Origin: Fennellomyces sp. T-0311
Lineage: Eukaryota > Mucoromycota > Mucoromycetes > Mucorales > Lichtheimiaceae
Direction of reading: 5' to 3'
NCBI GenBank assembly: GCA_025266875.1
Contig: JALLLT010000053.1
Location: 62,001-126,000 of the forward strand
Length of the DNA stretch: 64,000 nt
Shown here: positions 22,769-32,562 of the stretch, piece by piece
Numbering within the stretch: position 1 is the first letter of the stretch
How the letters are laid out: each line of letters starts with the position of its first letter
Notes under the pieces: model-generated
Told to the model about the DNA's origin: nothing
Databases searched by the model: none
The model's input: only the letters and a program-made list of their open reading frames with translations
Program-made: the position numbers and the translations under genes

Positions 22769-24732
22769 CTATTTGCTTGTACTTGGTAGACTTACTGATA
22801 CGCTAGTTTGTGGTGCAAACCTCACATTATCGATCCAATCGCCGTCAGAATCGCCCTTTACATCATCATCTGGATTATTGATATTCTCCATTAACGCTGC
22901 TACTCGACTTTTAACCATCCAGGCAAGGTATAAACATGGTAGGAACGACCGCGTAAAAGTTCTTTCGTTGGGATCGATCGTATATGGTTTTTCCACTTCG
23001 AGTAGACGACACACGTACCCACAGGGAACATCCATCTTCATCAAACTCATGGAGAGGCCTGCATGACAAACACATAACAAAGCACATAACTTAAACTGGG
23101 TATAAATGCACCAATCACTCTAAAGACTTACCGTAAGTCGCAAAGCCGAATGTTTCAATATCGTTCTTAAGCGCAGGGTATACCGAAAGAATGTCATTGA
23201 CCATGTCCTTCAGCGATTTCGGGAGCTTCAATTTTGCTTCGTTTAATCTTTTCGTTCCTGTGGCATCCTCATGATTTTTGCCGCATTCCCCACCGCCAAG
23301 TTCAATATTTTTGCTGTGATCAGCGTGTTTGGTCCGTATCACCAAGTCAAGTCGCGCACCCATTTTCTGTCGGACGGCAACATCCTGTCGACCTTCGTTC
23401 CGTCGTACTGTCGACGCCTTGCTGCTTGACTCACCCCTACATTTCAAGCATCCATTCAGCAGTTGCTGCTAGCCTTATCCGCCTTTTCTTTTTCCTTACC
23501 TCACAACCGTCACGTCATCATTGTCATCAAAAACAGTGTCGACAAATCGCCACACATGGGCATTATACCACGATTCCAAGTGATTATATGCCAGATTTTT
23601 GCTTTGGAGTAGACGGACCCTATACACATGGTCGAGGGTCGGTACGGGGGATCTTTCTATATTTCCAATAGCACTTACATGTTCAGCATCGTACTATGAA
23701 CCCAGTCGAAATCAGAATGGGCAGCGTGGTCGTAGTCCACTTGCCAAGCATGTCTTTCGTACAATTTGGATCGTAAAGATGAAAACGAGTCCTGAATATG
23801 CGTAGTACACATGAGAACATATGCCTGCGAACGTACATATATACTGCTATCACTCACAGAATTCAAGCCATTCATATACGCCTTGAGAGTCTTAGGCAAA
23901 TCAGGATTCGGTTTTCGGTTTTCTTCCAAGATCTCCTGCCATTCAATTTGCGTAAAGACATCTTGTTTGACCAGATCGTTATTTGTCATGTCGATTATGA
24001 AAGAATGACATAGTCTAAACACAGAAGGTACGTGAGCAACTACTCGAACAACCCACGAAAAAAGGTACCTTTCACTATCCAGAAGCAAGGCGTGGTGGAA
24101 CAGAGCGTCTTCCACGACTTTGCCTGATCTCAAAACCCACATTTTATCACGGTCCATGGCTTTGTAACGGTCGATGAGCTGTAACTGCGTGACCAATGAA
24201 AAGCCAATTAGCACGTATACCCCTGCTACCGCCAGCTTAGTTACTCACATTCAACTCCGAATTGCTTGACGATCCTTCGGTGCGCTTCTGCTTCTTAGAT
24301 GACTCCTCTGTTGCTACTCCAGTTGACGCACGCTTTCGAGACTCGGACAGCCTATCGATTTCCTTTTGATAAAAATAAAGCAGCCGCTCATCCGCGCAAG
24401 TGTCCAAGGTAGCGTCGATCCAGTATTGCTCAATGGCTGGCGTATTTAAAACCTTCAATGGAATCGAGTAATTCTTAATTCCCGCTTTACAATAAACAGC
24501 GTCCCACAGCACCTTCACTTACGTTGAAATTATTAGCCTTGATGATTTTTGCCCATTCTTTCGCCTTGTCATTTTTTCGAAATGCTATGATATCATTTAC
24601 AGCTTTCTGGAACGTTTGAACGCCACCAGTTTTATGAATCACACCCATTTCGCGAAACAGAGAAGGTAAGTCCACTTGATCGCCATTCTCATTGACTTTG
24701 GCTCTTAAAACGTCACGGAATTTTGTAGCCAT
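22769..24732 (-). CDS. Hypothetical protein, probable Mucoromycota-expanded family; one frame break
   Basis: Minus strand. Exon chain: 24732-24249 (contains the break), 24184-24069, 24014-23858, 23791-23679, 23619-23500, 23436-23132, 23058-22769. All later junctions are in phase and conserved-looking blocks continue through them: WAKIIKANNFN, KMWVLRSGKVVEDALF, HSFIIDM, DFDWVHSTM, HLESWYNAHVWRFVDTVFDD, RGESSSKAS, MGARLDLVIR, LPKSLKDMVNDIL, MDVPCGYVCRLLEV. From memory, this block order occurs in large hypothetical families of Mucorales and Glomeromycotina; that is not verified. Within exon 1 the frame slips by one base near 24525, next to GTAAGTGAAG. Without that base, or without those ten bases, the frame is open for about 527 residues. 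No function is known. The Arg/Asp-x-Val then Glu-x-Gly pattern around MGARLDLVIR...NIELGGGE is vaguely nuclease-like (speculative). It may be a recent pseudogene. Confidence 0.6.
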
Positions 24733-24966
24733 GGTAACTTGAACTGCGATAAGTGCAAAACAGATGCTTCGGCTGTAACGCGTGTGAGGGTGTGACGTGT
24801 TTATCACCTAACCAGCTGTACGTAACCAATACGACGGACTCTATCTATAACGCTTACTGAATAGCACTCTGACCTGTTTATTGGCTGAGCGATGTTTCTG
24901 ATGTAGTATTGTCTATACTAATTAAATATCCTTGTTGCATGGGTATGAGTGAGAGAAGCGATATCA

Positions 24967-26125
24967 TTTCTGTAGATTTACGGTGCCAAGGAAACGACAA
25001 TGCCACTGCGTCGAGTGCCTGTTTCGGATTGGGTATCAGTTCGATGTTTCTACATACAGAGAGCCAACGGTCTCTCCTGTGTGTGGAAATAGGCATGGTG
25101 TAGTTACCTATGTTAGGTAGAGAAGTGTGATGGGTGATGCCACGCACTTCGCATTATGCCGAGCAGTGTGGCGTGGCCAACGGGAATAGAACCGAGTTTC
25201 GACTTGTCTATTTAAGTGGGTCTCGCCTCTTGACGTAGGGTCTTGTCCTGATCTTGTGGCTTTCTGGACCAACGGGTACGAAGAAGATGCTACAGAAACG
25301 GGAAATTATGCTGTTATTGTTGCTAACGACACATTTCTTTCTGTAGATTTACGGTGCCAAGGAAACGACAATGCCACTGCGTCGAGTGCCTGTTTCGGAT
25401 TGGGTATCAGTTCGATGTTTCTACATACAGAGAGCCAACGGTCTCTCCTGTGTGTGGAAATAGGCATGGTGTAGTTACCTATGTTAGGTAGAGAAGTGTG
25501 ATGGGTGATGCCACGCACTTCGCATTATGCCGAGCAGTGTGGCGTGGCCAACGGGAATAGAACCGAGTTTCGACTTGTCTATTTAAGTGGGTCTCGCCTC
25601 TTGACGTAGGGTCTTGTCCTGATCTTGTGGCTTTCTGGACCAACGGGTACGAAGAAGATGCTACAGAAACGGGAAATTATGCTGTTATTGTTGCTAACGA
25701 CACATTTCTTTCTGTAGATTTACGGTGCCAAGGAAACGACAATGCCACTGCGTCGAGTGCCTGTTTCGGATTGGGTATCAGTTCGATGTTTCTACATACA
25801 GAGAGCCAACGGTCTCTCCTGTGTGTGGAAATAGGCATGGTGTAGTTACCTATGTTAGGTAGAGAAGTGTGATGGGTGATGCCACGCACTTCGCATTATG
25901 CCGAGCAGTGTGGCGTGGCCAACGGGAATAGAACCGAGTTTCGACTTGTCTATTTAAGTGGGTCTCGCCTCTTGACGTAGGGTCTTGTCCTGATCTTGTG
26001 GCTTTCTGGATCAACGGGTACGAAGAAGATGCTACAGAAACGGGAAATTATGCTGTTATTGTTGCTAACGACACATTTCTTTCTGTAGATTTACGGTGCC
26101 ACGGAAACGACAACGCCACTGTGTC
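24967..26125. repeat. 371-bp tandem repeat, three copies plus a partial fourth
   Basis: The string CTGTAGATTTACGGTGCCA recurs at 24970, 25341 and 25712, exactly 371 bp apart, and in altered form at 26083. The first three units are almost identical, differing by isolated substitutions such as GGACCAACGGG versus GGATCAACGGG. The fourth breaks off after about 45 bp. Each unit is more GC-rich than its surroundings. It carries a frame of about 70 codons on each strand, but these have no recognisable product and are probably incidental. The near-identity points to a recent amplification. Confidence 0.9.
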
Positions 26126-26425
26126 TCGTTATGTTGTATATTTCGTCCGGCCTCGGCAAATCTATGACTGAACCTTTCTATACGTTCCCTTTTCTTTGAT
26201 CCGATTGATATAAGCTAAATATCACTAGTTCACTTAACTGCTCGTGCTAATCATCATTAGCATCGTATTTCCTTCTTGTGTTTCCGCCCCATGAAAACCT
26301 TCTCATAGACTATTCTCTAGCCCAATTTCCCTTTTATTTACCATCGTATCATATCTACGTCAATCCTTCTATCTGGTCCGAGCCGTGTTTCCATTCATTA
26401 GTTAATTCTTACCAGTATAAATAAG
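26126..26425. other. Spacer between tandem repeat and MULE
   Basis: AT-rich sequence without a gene. It ends with AAATAAG, which recurs just outside the right end of the MULE and may be its target duplication. Confidence 0.4.
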
Positions 26426-26572
26426 GAGAATTACTACGGGCGCGACAAAAATTTCAGCTCGGGCACGACAAAAAATTGAATTAGCCAATCAGCTTTTCTT
26501 ACTTAATAAAACACGTAAAATACCAAAAAACTTGTCGTGCCCCTTGTTTTTGTCGTGCCCTATATGACTTCT
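26426..26572 (+). repeat. MULE left terminal inverted repeat
   Basis: Matches the reverse complement of 30238-30417 over most of its length, including a long shared AT-rich core (about 26472-26520). Confidence 0.85.
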
Positions 26573-26954
26573 ACGCCTCACATTATTGTTTAGCTCGTCG
26601 TACTTGTGCCTCGTGTTATCATTTTATTTTCTTTGATTCAAATTCGAGTACTAATAAAGATTATTGCTCTTTTCTGATCATTTAAAGCGCTTTTTACAGC
26701 ACATACGTACAAATCAAGCAATATCTACCTATTGACGCTACATTACCTTCATACTATACCTATGGTATAACTCTGAAACGAGACCATAAATATTTACTAA
26801 CTACTACCGACATTTTTGAGAACCATTGCTGTAATCTTGTGTAGTTTCTGTTACGGATATATGCAACAATAATAGGACGACAGAAAAAACCAAAAACCGA
26901 AGCGTGTGCTATATAGAATCTATATATCAATATGTTATCAATGATCTATATGTT

Positions 26955-29900
26955 TTAAATGCTTAAAAAGGTAGGGGGGTTAACTGGGGGAGTTGGCGCA
27001 ATGCTTAAATATCGCCAGAAAGTGTAGCGGGGGTCAGGTATACCTGCCTTATCACATCTACTTAAATACCCTTGGCTGACTGGAGGCCATGTTATGCTAC
27101 TGATGCTCTTGCGAACATGTAGCGCAACGAAATGATTGCCATTGATGTGTTGTATGATACCTGGAGAGCGGCGAATTCTGGTATGTGGTTCAAAGTGTGG
27201 CAAGTATAAGGTTGGTTGTTCAGTCGTGTTACCGGTCGAATAAACTGCAAAAGGCATATTAAACGCATCAGCAGCTATCGGCAATTCAATGATTGCGTCC
27301 ATCCAGTAATCGATACTGCAGGATGATACACCAAAGTTTTGCTGGTATCTGAGGCGATTAAGAACTTCCTCAGTGATACATTTGTGTCCGCCCCAGAGAT
27401 TTTGCTCGTAGAATTCGAGGTTTTCAAGAAGCTGTTGCAGCATAGCTTGCTTAACAGACACGGCGTCATTCTGGTTCCCTGTTACGTGACAGGCAATTGC
27501 TCGATATCCACACCATCCATCGCTCCGTATGTCAACAACACGAGTAACATACTCCTTTGGGATTTCAGGATGCACATCAAAAGGCGCTCCACTGACTTCA
27601 TAGTACAGCTGGTCAGCTGGAGGAGGCGTCGCAAAACGGACTCTAAAGAGTACAAGAAGTTTATCAACTACTCTTTTCAAATACACTGTTACCTGTACGT
27701 ATTCCGTACCTCTTGGTAGGACGCCGGTTCTCCTCTCTAACTTGCGTTGATTCTACGTCCTTTCGCTTCTTTTTCTCGGCTTCTTCTTTTTTCTGCTTCG
27801 CCTCTGCATGTTCCCACAACGACGGCAATCTTGAACCTTTCGTGAGCTTGGGTCTGCCTTTTGTTTTCACATCTGTAGGAAGGTAAATGTCATTAACATC
27901 CACTGCTATGAAGCCAGAGAGTGTCTGCTCCAACGCCATCAGAAGTTCAATACGTTGGGAGCTTGTTTGACAGTCCTTATATGCAGTGGCTATATCATGT
28001 TTTAGCTTATTAAAGCGTTCTTGAACACGTATGTCTTCCGATCCATTAGCGTAGAGGATGTTATTATCGACGATTGGCGTATGTGAAACATGATCTGCAT
28101 ATTGATGTAGAGCAGTTATGGTTAAATATAACGTGCTAGCAGAAAATGAGTAGGCGACTTACGCTTGGTGTTTCTTAGATGCCATCTTGCATCAATGGTG
28201 CTCGGGTCAATAATAAATGATTCGAGATCACCAGCAGCAGCTTGGAACAGAATATGATAGCATGGTAACCAAAGTTCACACTCACCGCGCAATCACACTC
28301 ATTTAAGTGCTTGTCATCGATTGCTTTATCCTTAGCACGGCGGATCTCGACGTTGATTGCAAAGATTGCAAATTGACAAATGCGGCCATATAGCCTCTGC
28401 ATAATTTTCATCGTGCCTCTGTCGATATCGTCACCGCTTTTGGTTACCAATCTTGTAAGGTATTCCTCTTCATGTTTAGTTACAGCTTTTGCGTCCTGTT
28501 AGGCAGATAATTAACATAATCGGCCTTTAGTTAGTTGAACTATAACTCCACAACCCACCTCGTTTTCCAGATATATTCTTATGGACTTAAAAAGCTTGGA
28601 GAGTTTGCCGGGTGTGCTAAGTATGCTTTTGATAGACCAGTGCGTACCCTCAACTCTCTGCGATGATCTGGCGCCTAGGTGCATAAGCTTTTCCGTCCAT
28701 GGACCGCCCCATTTTTCCTTGTAATCGTAAAGTCTATGCATATGTATGCGATTAGAATGAGTGATCTAGACAGTAAGAGTCATGGTACACTAACAAATCC
28801 AAGTAGTTGTTCAGTTCTTTTTCCTTTACGACGCCTTTGATGGCTGCACGGTAGTTTCTGATGGCTGTCTCAAAGTCATCTTCGTTACGGCACCAGATTA
28901 GCTGACCAATACACGATTGGGTGAAGTACTTGTATTCGTCCGTGCCTTGCTTGAATGAAGTACCCGCTTTGGCAATGAAATTTTTTCGAATATGCCATGC
29001 GCATAGGGTATGTGGCGAGCTCGGGAACACAGTTTGAAGCGCGGCACGCAATCCCTTGTCATCATCAGTAACGAATATACCCGGTTTCGTATCATCGTAA
29101 AACACGATATCTTTGAGCTGCTGCAATATCCACTCGTACGACAAGAGCTTCTCGTCCACAACAACTGCTGCACCAACAAAGAACGATCGTAGGCTTCGAC
29201 ACCCGTATTCTGATGCAAGGTTATCGATACCAACAATGTTGACAACCGGCATCTTGTTTATGTTCGTTTTGTAGGTTGTATCGATGATTATGACCTCGGG
29301 GAATGATCTTGTTCGCTCGATGCATCTGTCATGTGTGATGAACATAGACTTGAGCTTGTCGTTGTCGGTCATCAATTGTGCTCGAAAAATATAGTTGTAC
29401 GCCGAAAGGTCATCGATGATTGCAGCAAATTCGGTCGTAGTCGAGTCGCCATTGCTCATGTACTTTTGGCGGAAGTTGTACAGATCCTTGCCTTTCATTT
29501 GCAATGTTTTATCTGCGGCACCCATAAACTCCAAGATCTGCTTCGGTGGCACGTTTGCTTGCATCATCATACCAATTCCGATCTGCTGTTCACCGGTAGG
29601 CTTTCGTAGCTCGTGATACATTTTTCGATCTTTAGACAGCTTATGATTGTGACCAAAGCTGCTCTTTGCGAGCTTAACGGTCCACATCCCTTGGTCGGGT
29701 TTTGTCTTTGAGACATACACTTTCCATGTACAACCAGTCTTTGTCGAGCGTCTTGTCGGGTTTTTCTTTACTACACCGTTGTTGCAAGTATACGCTTTAC
29801 GCGCGGTTGTAGTATCCTCATTTAATCCATTTTCATTATTGACACCTGATCTTACTTTATTAACATTTATATGCTTCTGTATGTTTCGGTAAATGTCTTA

Positions 29901-30135
29901 GTTCTTAAACAAACTTGCCTTTATGGGAACGTAAATCCCCATAGTGTTTGCAGCACAAGTAGACGCTATGGTTGTTGCTTGTTCCTGTTACAACTGGGAA
30001 CCCGTATTCTTGTGCAACCTCTGCTGCTATCACCTGACGTGATTCACTAAGGGTCTGGTAGCGCCGATTTAGCGTTGCAGTAGACAACTCGGTCGTAATG
30101 ATAATAGGATCTTCAGTAATGTTGATTTGCTCCAT
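26955..30135 (-). CDS. MULE transposase (FAR1-like) fused to a C-terminal OTU cysteine protease
   Basis: Minus strand, multi-exon; approximate coding blocks are 30135-29920, 29870-28789, 28733-28559, 28495-28286, ~28240-28160, ~28100-27690 and ~27620-26955. Some junctions, especially the first and those near 28.28-28.24 kb, are not fixed. The N-terminus has a FAR1-type zinc-binding segment (YLCCKHYGDLRSHKGK ... TGCTWKVY). The catalytic core carries IIDTTYKTN (first Asp), FVTDDDKGLRAAL (second Asp), HTLCAWHIRKN, and RVEGTHWSIK with the last acid. A GRPK hook and basic linker lead into the OTU domain: DGWCGYRAIA with the catalytic Cys, WMDAIIELPIAADAF, and NGNHFVALHV with the catalytic His. The OTU part should cleave ubiquitin-like modifiers. 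Cys and His are present, so it may be active. What it does for the transposon is unknown. Confidence 0.8.
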
Positions 30136-30237
30136 TGATAGTAGATTTGTGATGTATGCAATGTTGAAGAATGTAAGATCACAAAGCACAAGCTCACAAA
30201 TTAGGATCAGGCAGTAAATGATGAGCACAACAGTCAC

Positions 30238-30417
30238 GAGGGCACGACAAAAAAAAAGGCACGACAAAAAGCAAAAGGCATGGCAAAAACAAGGGGCACG
30301 ACAAGTTTTTTGGTATTTTACGTGTTTTATTAAGTAAGAAAAGCTGATTGGCTAATTCAATTTTTTGTCATGCCTGAGCTGAAATTTTTGTCGCGCCTGT
30401 AGTAATTCTCTATTCTC
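30238..30417 (-). repeat. MULE right terminal inverted repeat
   Basis: Inverted copy of the left end with an extra run of GGCACGACAAAAA-like motifs on its inner side (30240-30300). The outer tip has a duplicated GAGAAT. Confidence 0.85.
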
Positions 30418-30619
30418 AAATAAGATCAGACGTGAAAGTGCAAGACCGAATTAAAGATGTTTTTATTGATGACAAACTACTCAGATATTTATATTGTTGA
30501 AGCGGTCGGGATGAACGCTTCTTGGTGATGTTCCGAATCCATGTTTAGGCGGCGATATAGGACGAGCGTCCTGTTAAGTAACTTATCCATGTTTCGGGTA
30601 AACTCGATGAGTCCTTTGA

Positions 30620-31643
30620 TGTCCTAATCTAGATCAAAGTGGTTTCCGACAGATGTTGGCAGAAACTGGACCAATGGATGACGTACGGTTGGTGCCGTCG
30701 AAAGAACGAATAGAATGGATGTGTCTGAGACTGAAACAAGAAGGCATTCTCTGTGGGAAGGTGTAGGATACGACAACACGTCGTTCTTGTTCTCGAGCGA
30801 CGACAACAGGGCAACGTTCATGACGCGCGGGTACTTGTCTAGGCTGGACTCGATACACCTCTGGTGGAACTTGCATACGTAATGGGCCACCTTCTCGTTG
30901 CATCTCTGCCGCATGTGGAGTACCGACTCCATCGTCTTGAGCTGCTGCTCAGGGGTGTCATACTGGTCGATGATCTTGCATCGGAGCTCTTCCCAGGTGA
31001 TATCCGGGTTCTTCTGGAGCTCGCCATCCAACCAGATTGACTGGACATTATTGAGGCACTTGGGGAGGAGTCTTGCCCAGGTCTTCTCCACTTGGAAGTT
31101 GGCAGAGCGGACTTCTGCCTCGAACTTGTTCAAAAACCGCTCTGTCGAAATGTGGGTAGCCTTGGTAGGATGCCACATCTCAGCACCAACGATCTGCAAA
31201 GCAGGCAAGTCTTTTGGCACAAAATGGCTGAAGCTATCCGACTTAGCTTTGGCGGCGGCAGCATTCTTGACTGCAATTTCTTGGTGAGTTAGGAACTCAT
31301 TGCAGGTGGGGAACCTCTCGCGACAGACTTCTCTATAGTCCGTAACATCCTTCTTTGCTGCCATTACTTCTTGGAGAAGTTTGGCCTTGGTGGCGGCATC
31401 CTTCTTGTCAGCGACGGCCTCTTGGTAGGCAGCATCAGCCTCTTCAAAAATCTCTTGCAAGCCTCGGAACGTGCTCAGGGACTTAGCATAAAAAGGTACA
31501 TCTTGAATGGATAGGCTTTCCATATCTAGCTCCATATGGTCGGCTACTTCGGGGGTCTTGTCCTTTCCAGCCTGTTGGCTTTGGTCTTGAATATCCTTGC
31601 CGGTGAGCTCGGTCTTCTTGGTGATCTCGGGAGTAGGTGACAT
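30620..31643 (-). pseudogene. Truncated retrotransposon Gag
   Basis: A 339-codon minus-strand frame (stop at about 30624, ATG at 31643). It has a Lys/Glu-rich N-terminus with coiled-coil character, then a retrotransposon-Gag-like domain (HFVPKDLPALQIVGAEMWHP, FLNKFEAEVRSANF, SIWLDGELQKNPDITWEELR, IDQYDTPEQQLKTMESVLHM). The frame then drifts into sequence without a zinc knuckle, and no protease or RT follows. The upstream flank (31660-31860) has an LTR-like stretch with TATAAAAGG and AATAAA signals on the minus strand. It is probably the 5' part of a Ty3-like element whose remainder was lost. Confidence 0.6.
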
Positions 31644-31654
31644 AGTAACGGTAG

Positions 31655-31870
31655 GGTGAATTCAAAGGAAAAAAATGTGTTATCTGGTTTAGATAGTGAT
31701 AGAAGAACAAATAGAAGAGACAATAGGAATCCTTTGAGACACGGATTTATTCTGAATAACAGATCAAGTTCAACTATCAATTCAATATTCCTTTTATACT
31801 GGGCAATACGTTGTACGGATTGCACCATCCTTGATTCTGAATGCGCATTAAGCTGAGTGCGACTCGGTAT
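31655..31870 (-). repeat. LTR-like sequence upstream of the truncated gag
   Basis: Read on the minus strand it has CAGTATAAAAGGAATATTG, then AATAAATCCGTGTCTCAAAG and a pyrimidine-rich end. The same order occurs on the plus strand at 38590-38718 (TATAAAAG ... AATAAATCTGTGTCTCAAAG), so the two are diverged copies of one LTR family. Confidence 0.55.
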
Positions 31871-32140
31871 TTTAATCTTCCATTTTCGGACTTAACTCTT
31901 GGACATCACACTTACTATTAAATAATCTATAGTATAATAAAGAGAATCACTCAGTTGAGCATAGCAAGACAAATGATGTGCTTGCGGGTGGTAATAAACA
32001 TTGAAGCAGATATGGTGGTCTTCATATAATATGGAATAATTACCCTTTAAAAGTAAATATTATTGTTATTATTTAGTATTGAAATCACGTGACAACAAAC
32101 ACTTTCTGAAATTATACTACACCTCATGATAAAATGTAGA

Positions 32141-32178
32141 GCCCGGTTAGCTCAGTTCGGCAGAGCGTTCGGCTTTTA

Positions 32179-32214
<36 letters not shown>
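32141..32214 (+). tRNA. tRNA-Lys(UUU): tRNA-Lys (anticodon UUU)
   Basis: Complete cloverleaf. The acceptor GCCCGGT pairs with ATTGGGC. There is a D arm with AGCTC. Anticodon arm TTCGG/CCGAA holds loop CTTTTAA with anticodon TTT. The T arm is GGGGG/CCCCC around TTCGAGC, and the discriminator is G. No intron. A T-rich terminator (TATTTTT) follows. Internal A box (TTAGCTCAG) and B box (GGTTCGAGCCC) are intact. Confidence 0.96.
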
Positions 32215-32253
32215 TATTTTTATTATTGTCCTTTAGTTTTTTTTTATATTTTC

Positions 32254-32562
32254 TGTCGTAATCTTTTTGGCGGATAATACCGAAGCCAATGGATCAGCGA
32301 ATTAGGCGAAGGAAAACAAAAGAATAAAGATGACTTGATAGATGCCTTTATTGTCTACAACGATGGGGGATATATATATGTTTTCTAACTAGTTGGTTAT
32401 ACTAAATATGTGATAGAGATATACGTGTTCAGCAGGAAAAGAGCTACGTGTTGTATTGACCAGAGACTACGTCTCGAAGAGATCGTGTCTTAACAAGAAG
32501 CAACTACGTGTTCACGGTGGTACAGACCAAAAAAGGAATGCCTGCCATTTCTGGCTACGACA
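32254..32562 (-). repeat. Ty3-type element, 3' LTR (left)
   Basis: 309 bp, beginning TGTCGTAATC and ending GGCTACGACA, so the ends form the inverted TGTCGTA/TACGACA. By eye it is identical to 37113-37421. On the minus strand it is preceded by a purine tract (GGAGGGGAGG, 32565-32574), the polypurine primer for plus-strand DNA. Confidence 0.95.

Larger units (their letters stand above)
26426..30417 (-). mobile_element. Mutator-like element (MULE) with OTU-fused transposase
   Basis: About 4.0 kb bounded by inverted repeats starting GAGAAT on both ends. The left repeat (26426-26572) and right repeat (30238-30417) match over about 130 bp. Both contain several copies of a GGCACGACAAAA-like motif in direct and inverted orientation, likely transposase-binding sites. 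AAATAAG lies directly outside each end (26419-26425, 30418-30424), giving a possible 7-bp target duplication; MULEs usually make 8-11 bp. The single gene inside runs from the right end to the left. The two repeats differ by small substitutions and by an insertion in the right one, so the copy is not brand new. Confidence 0.8.

Noticed and set aside
25256..25889. Repeated 70-72 codon ORFs on both strands of the tandem repeat as genes
   Set aside because: They recur only because the unit recurs; no motif, no start context and no paralogue outside the array.
24967..26125. CRISPR-like array
   Set aside because: The repeats are contiguous 371-bp units without spacers, in a eukaryotic genome.
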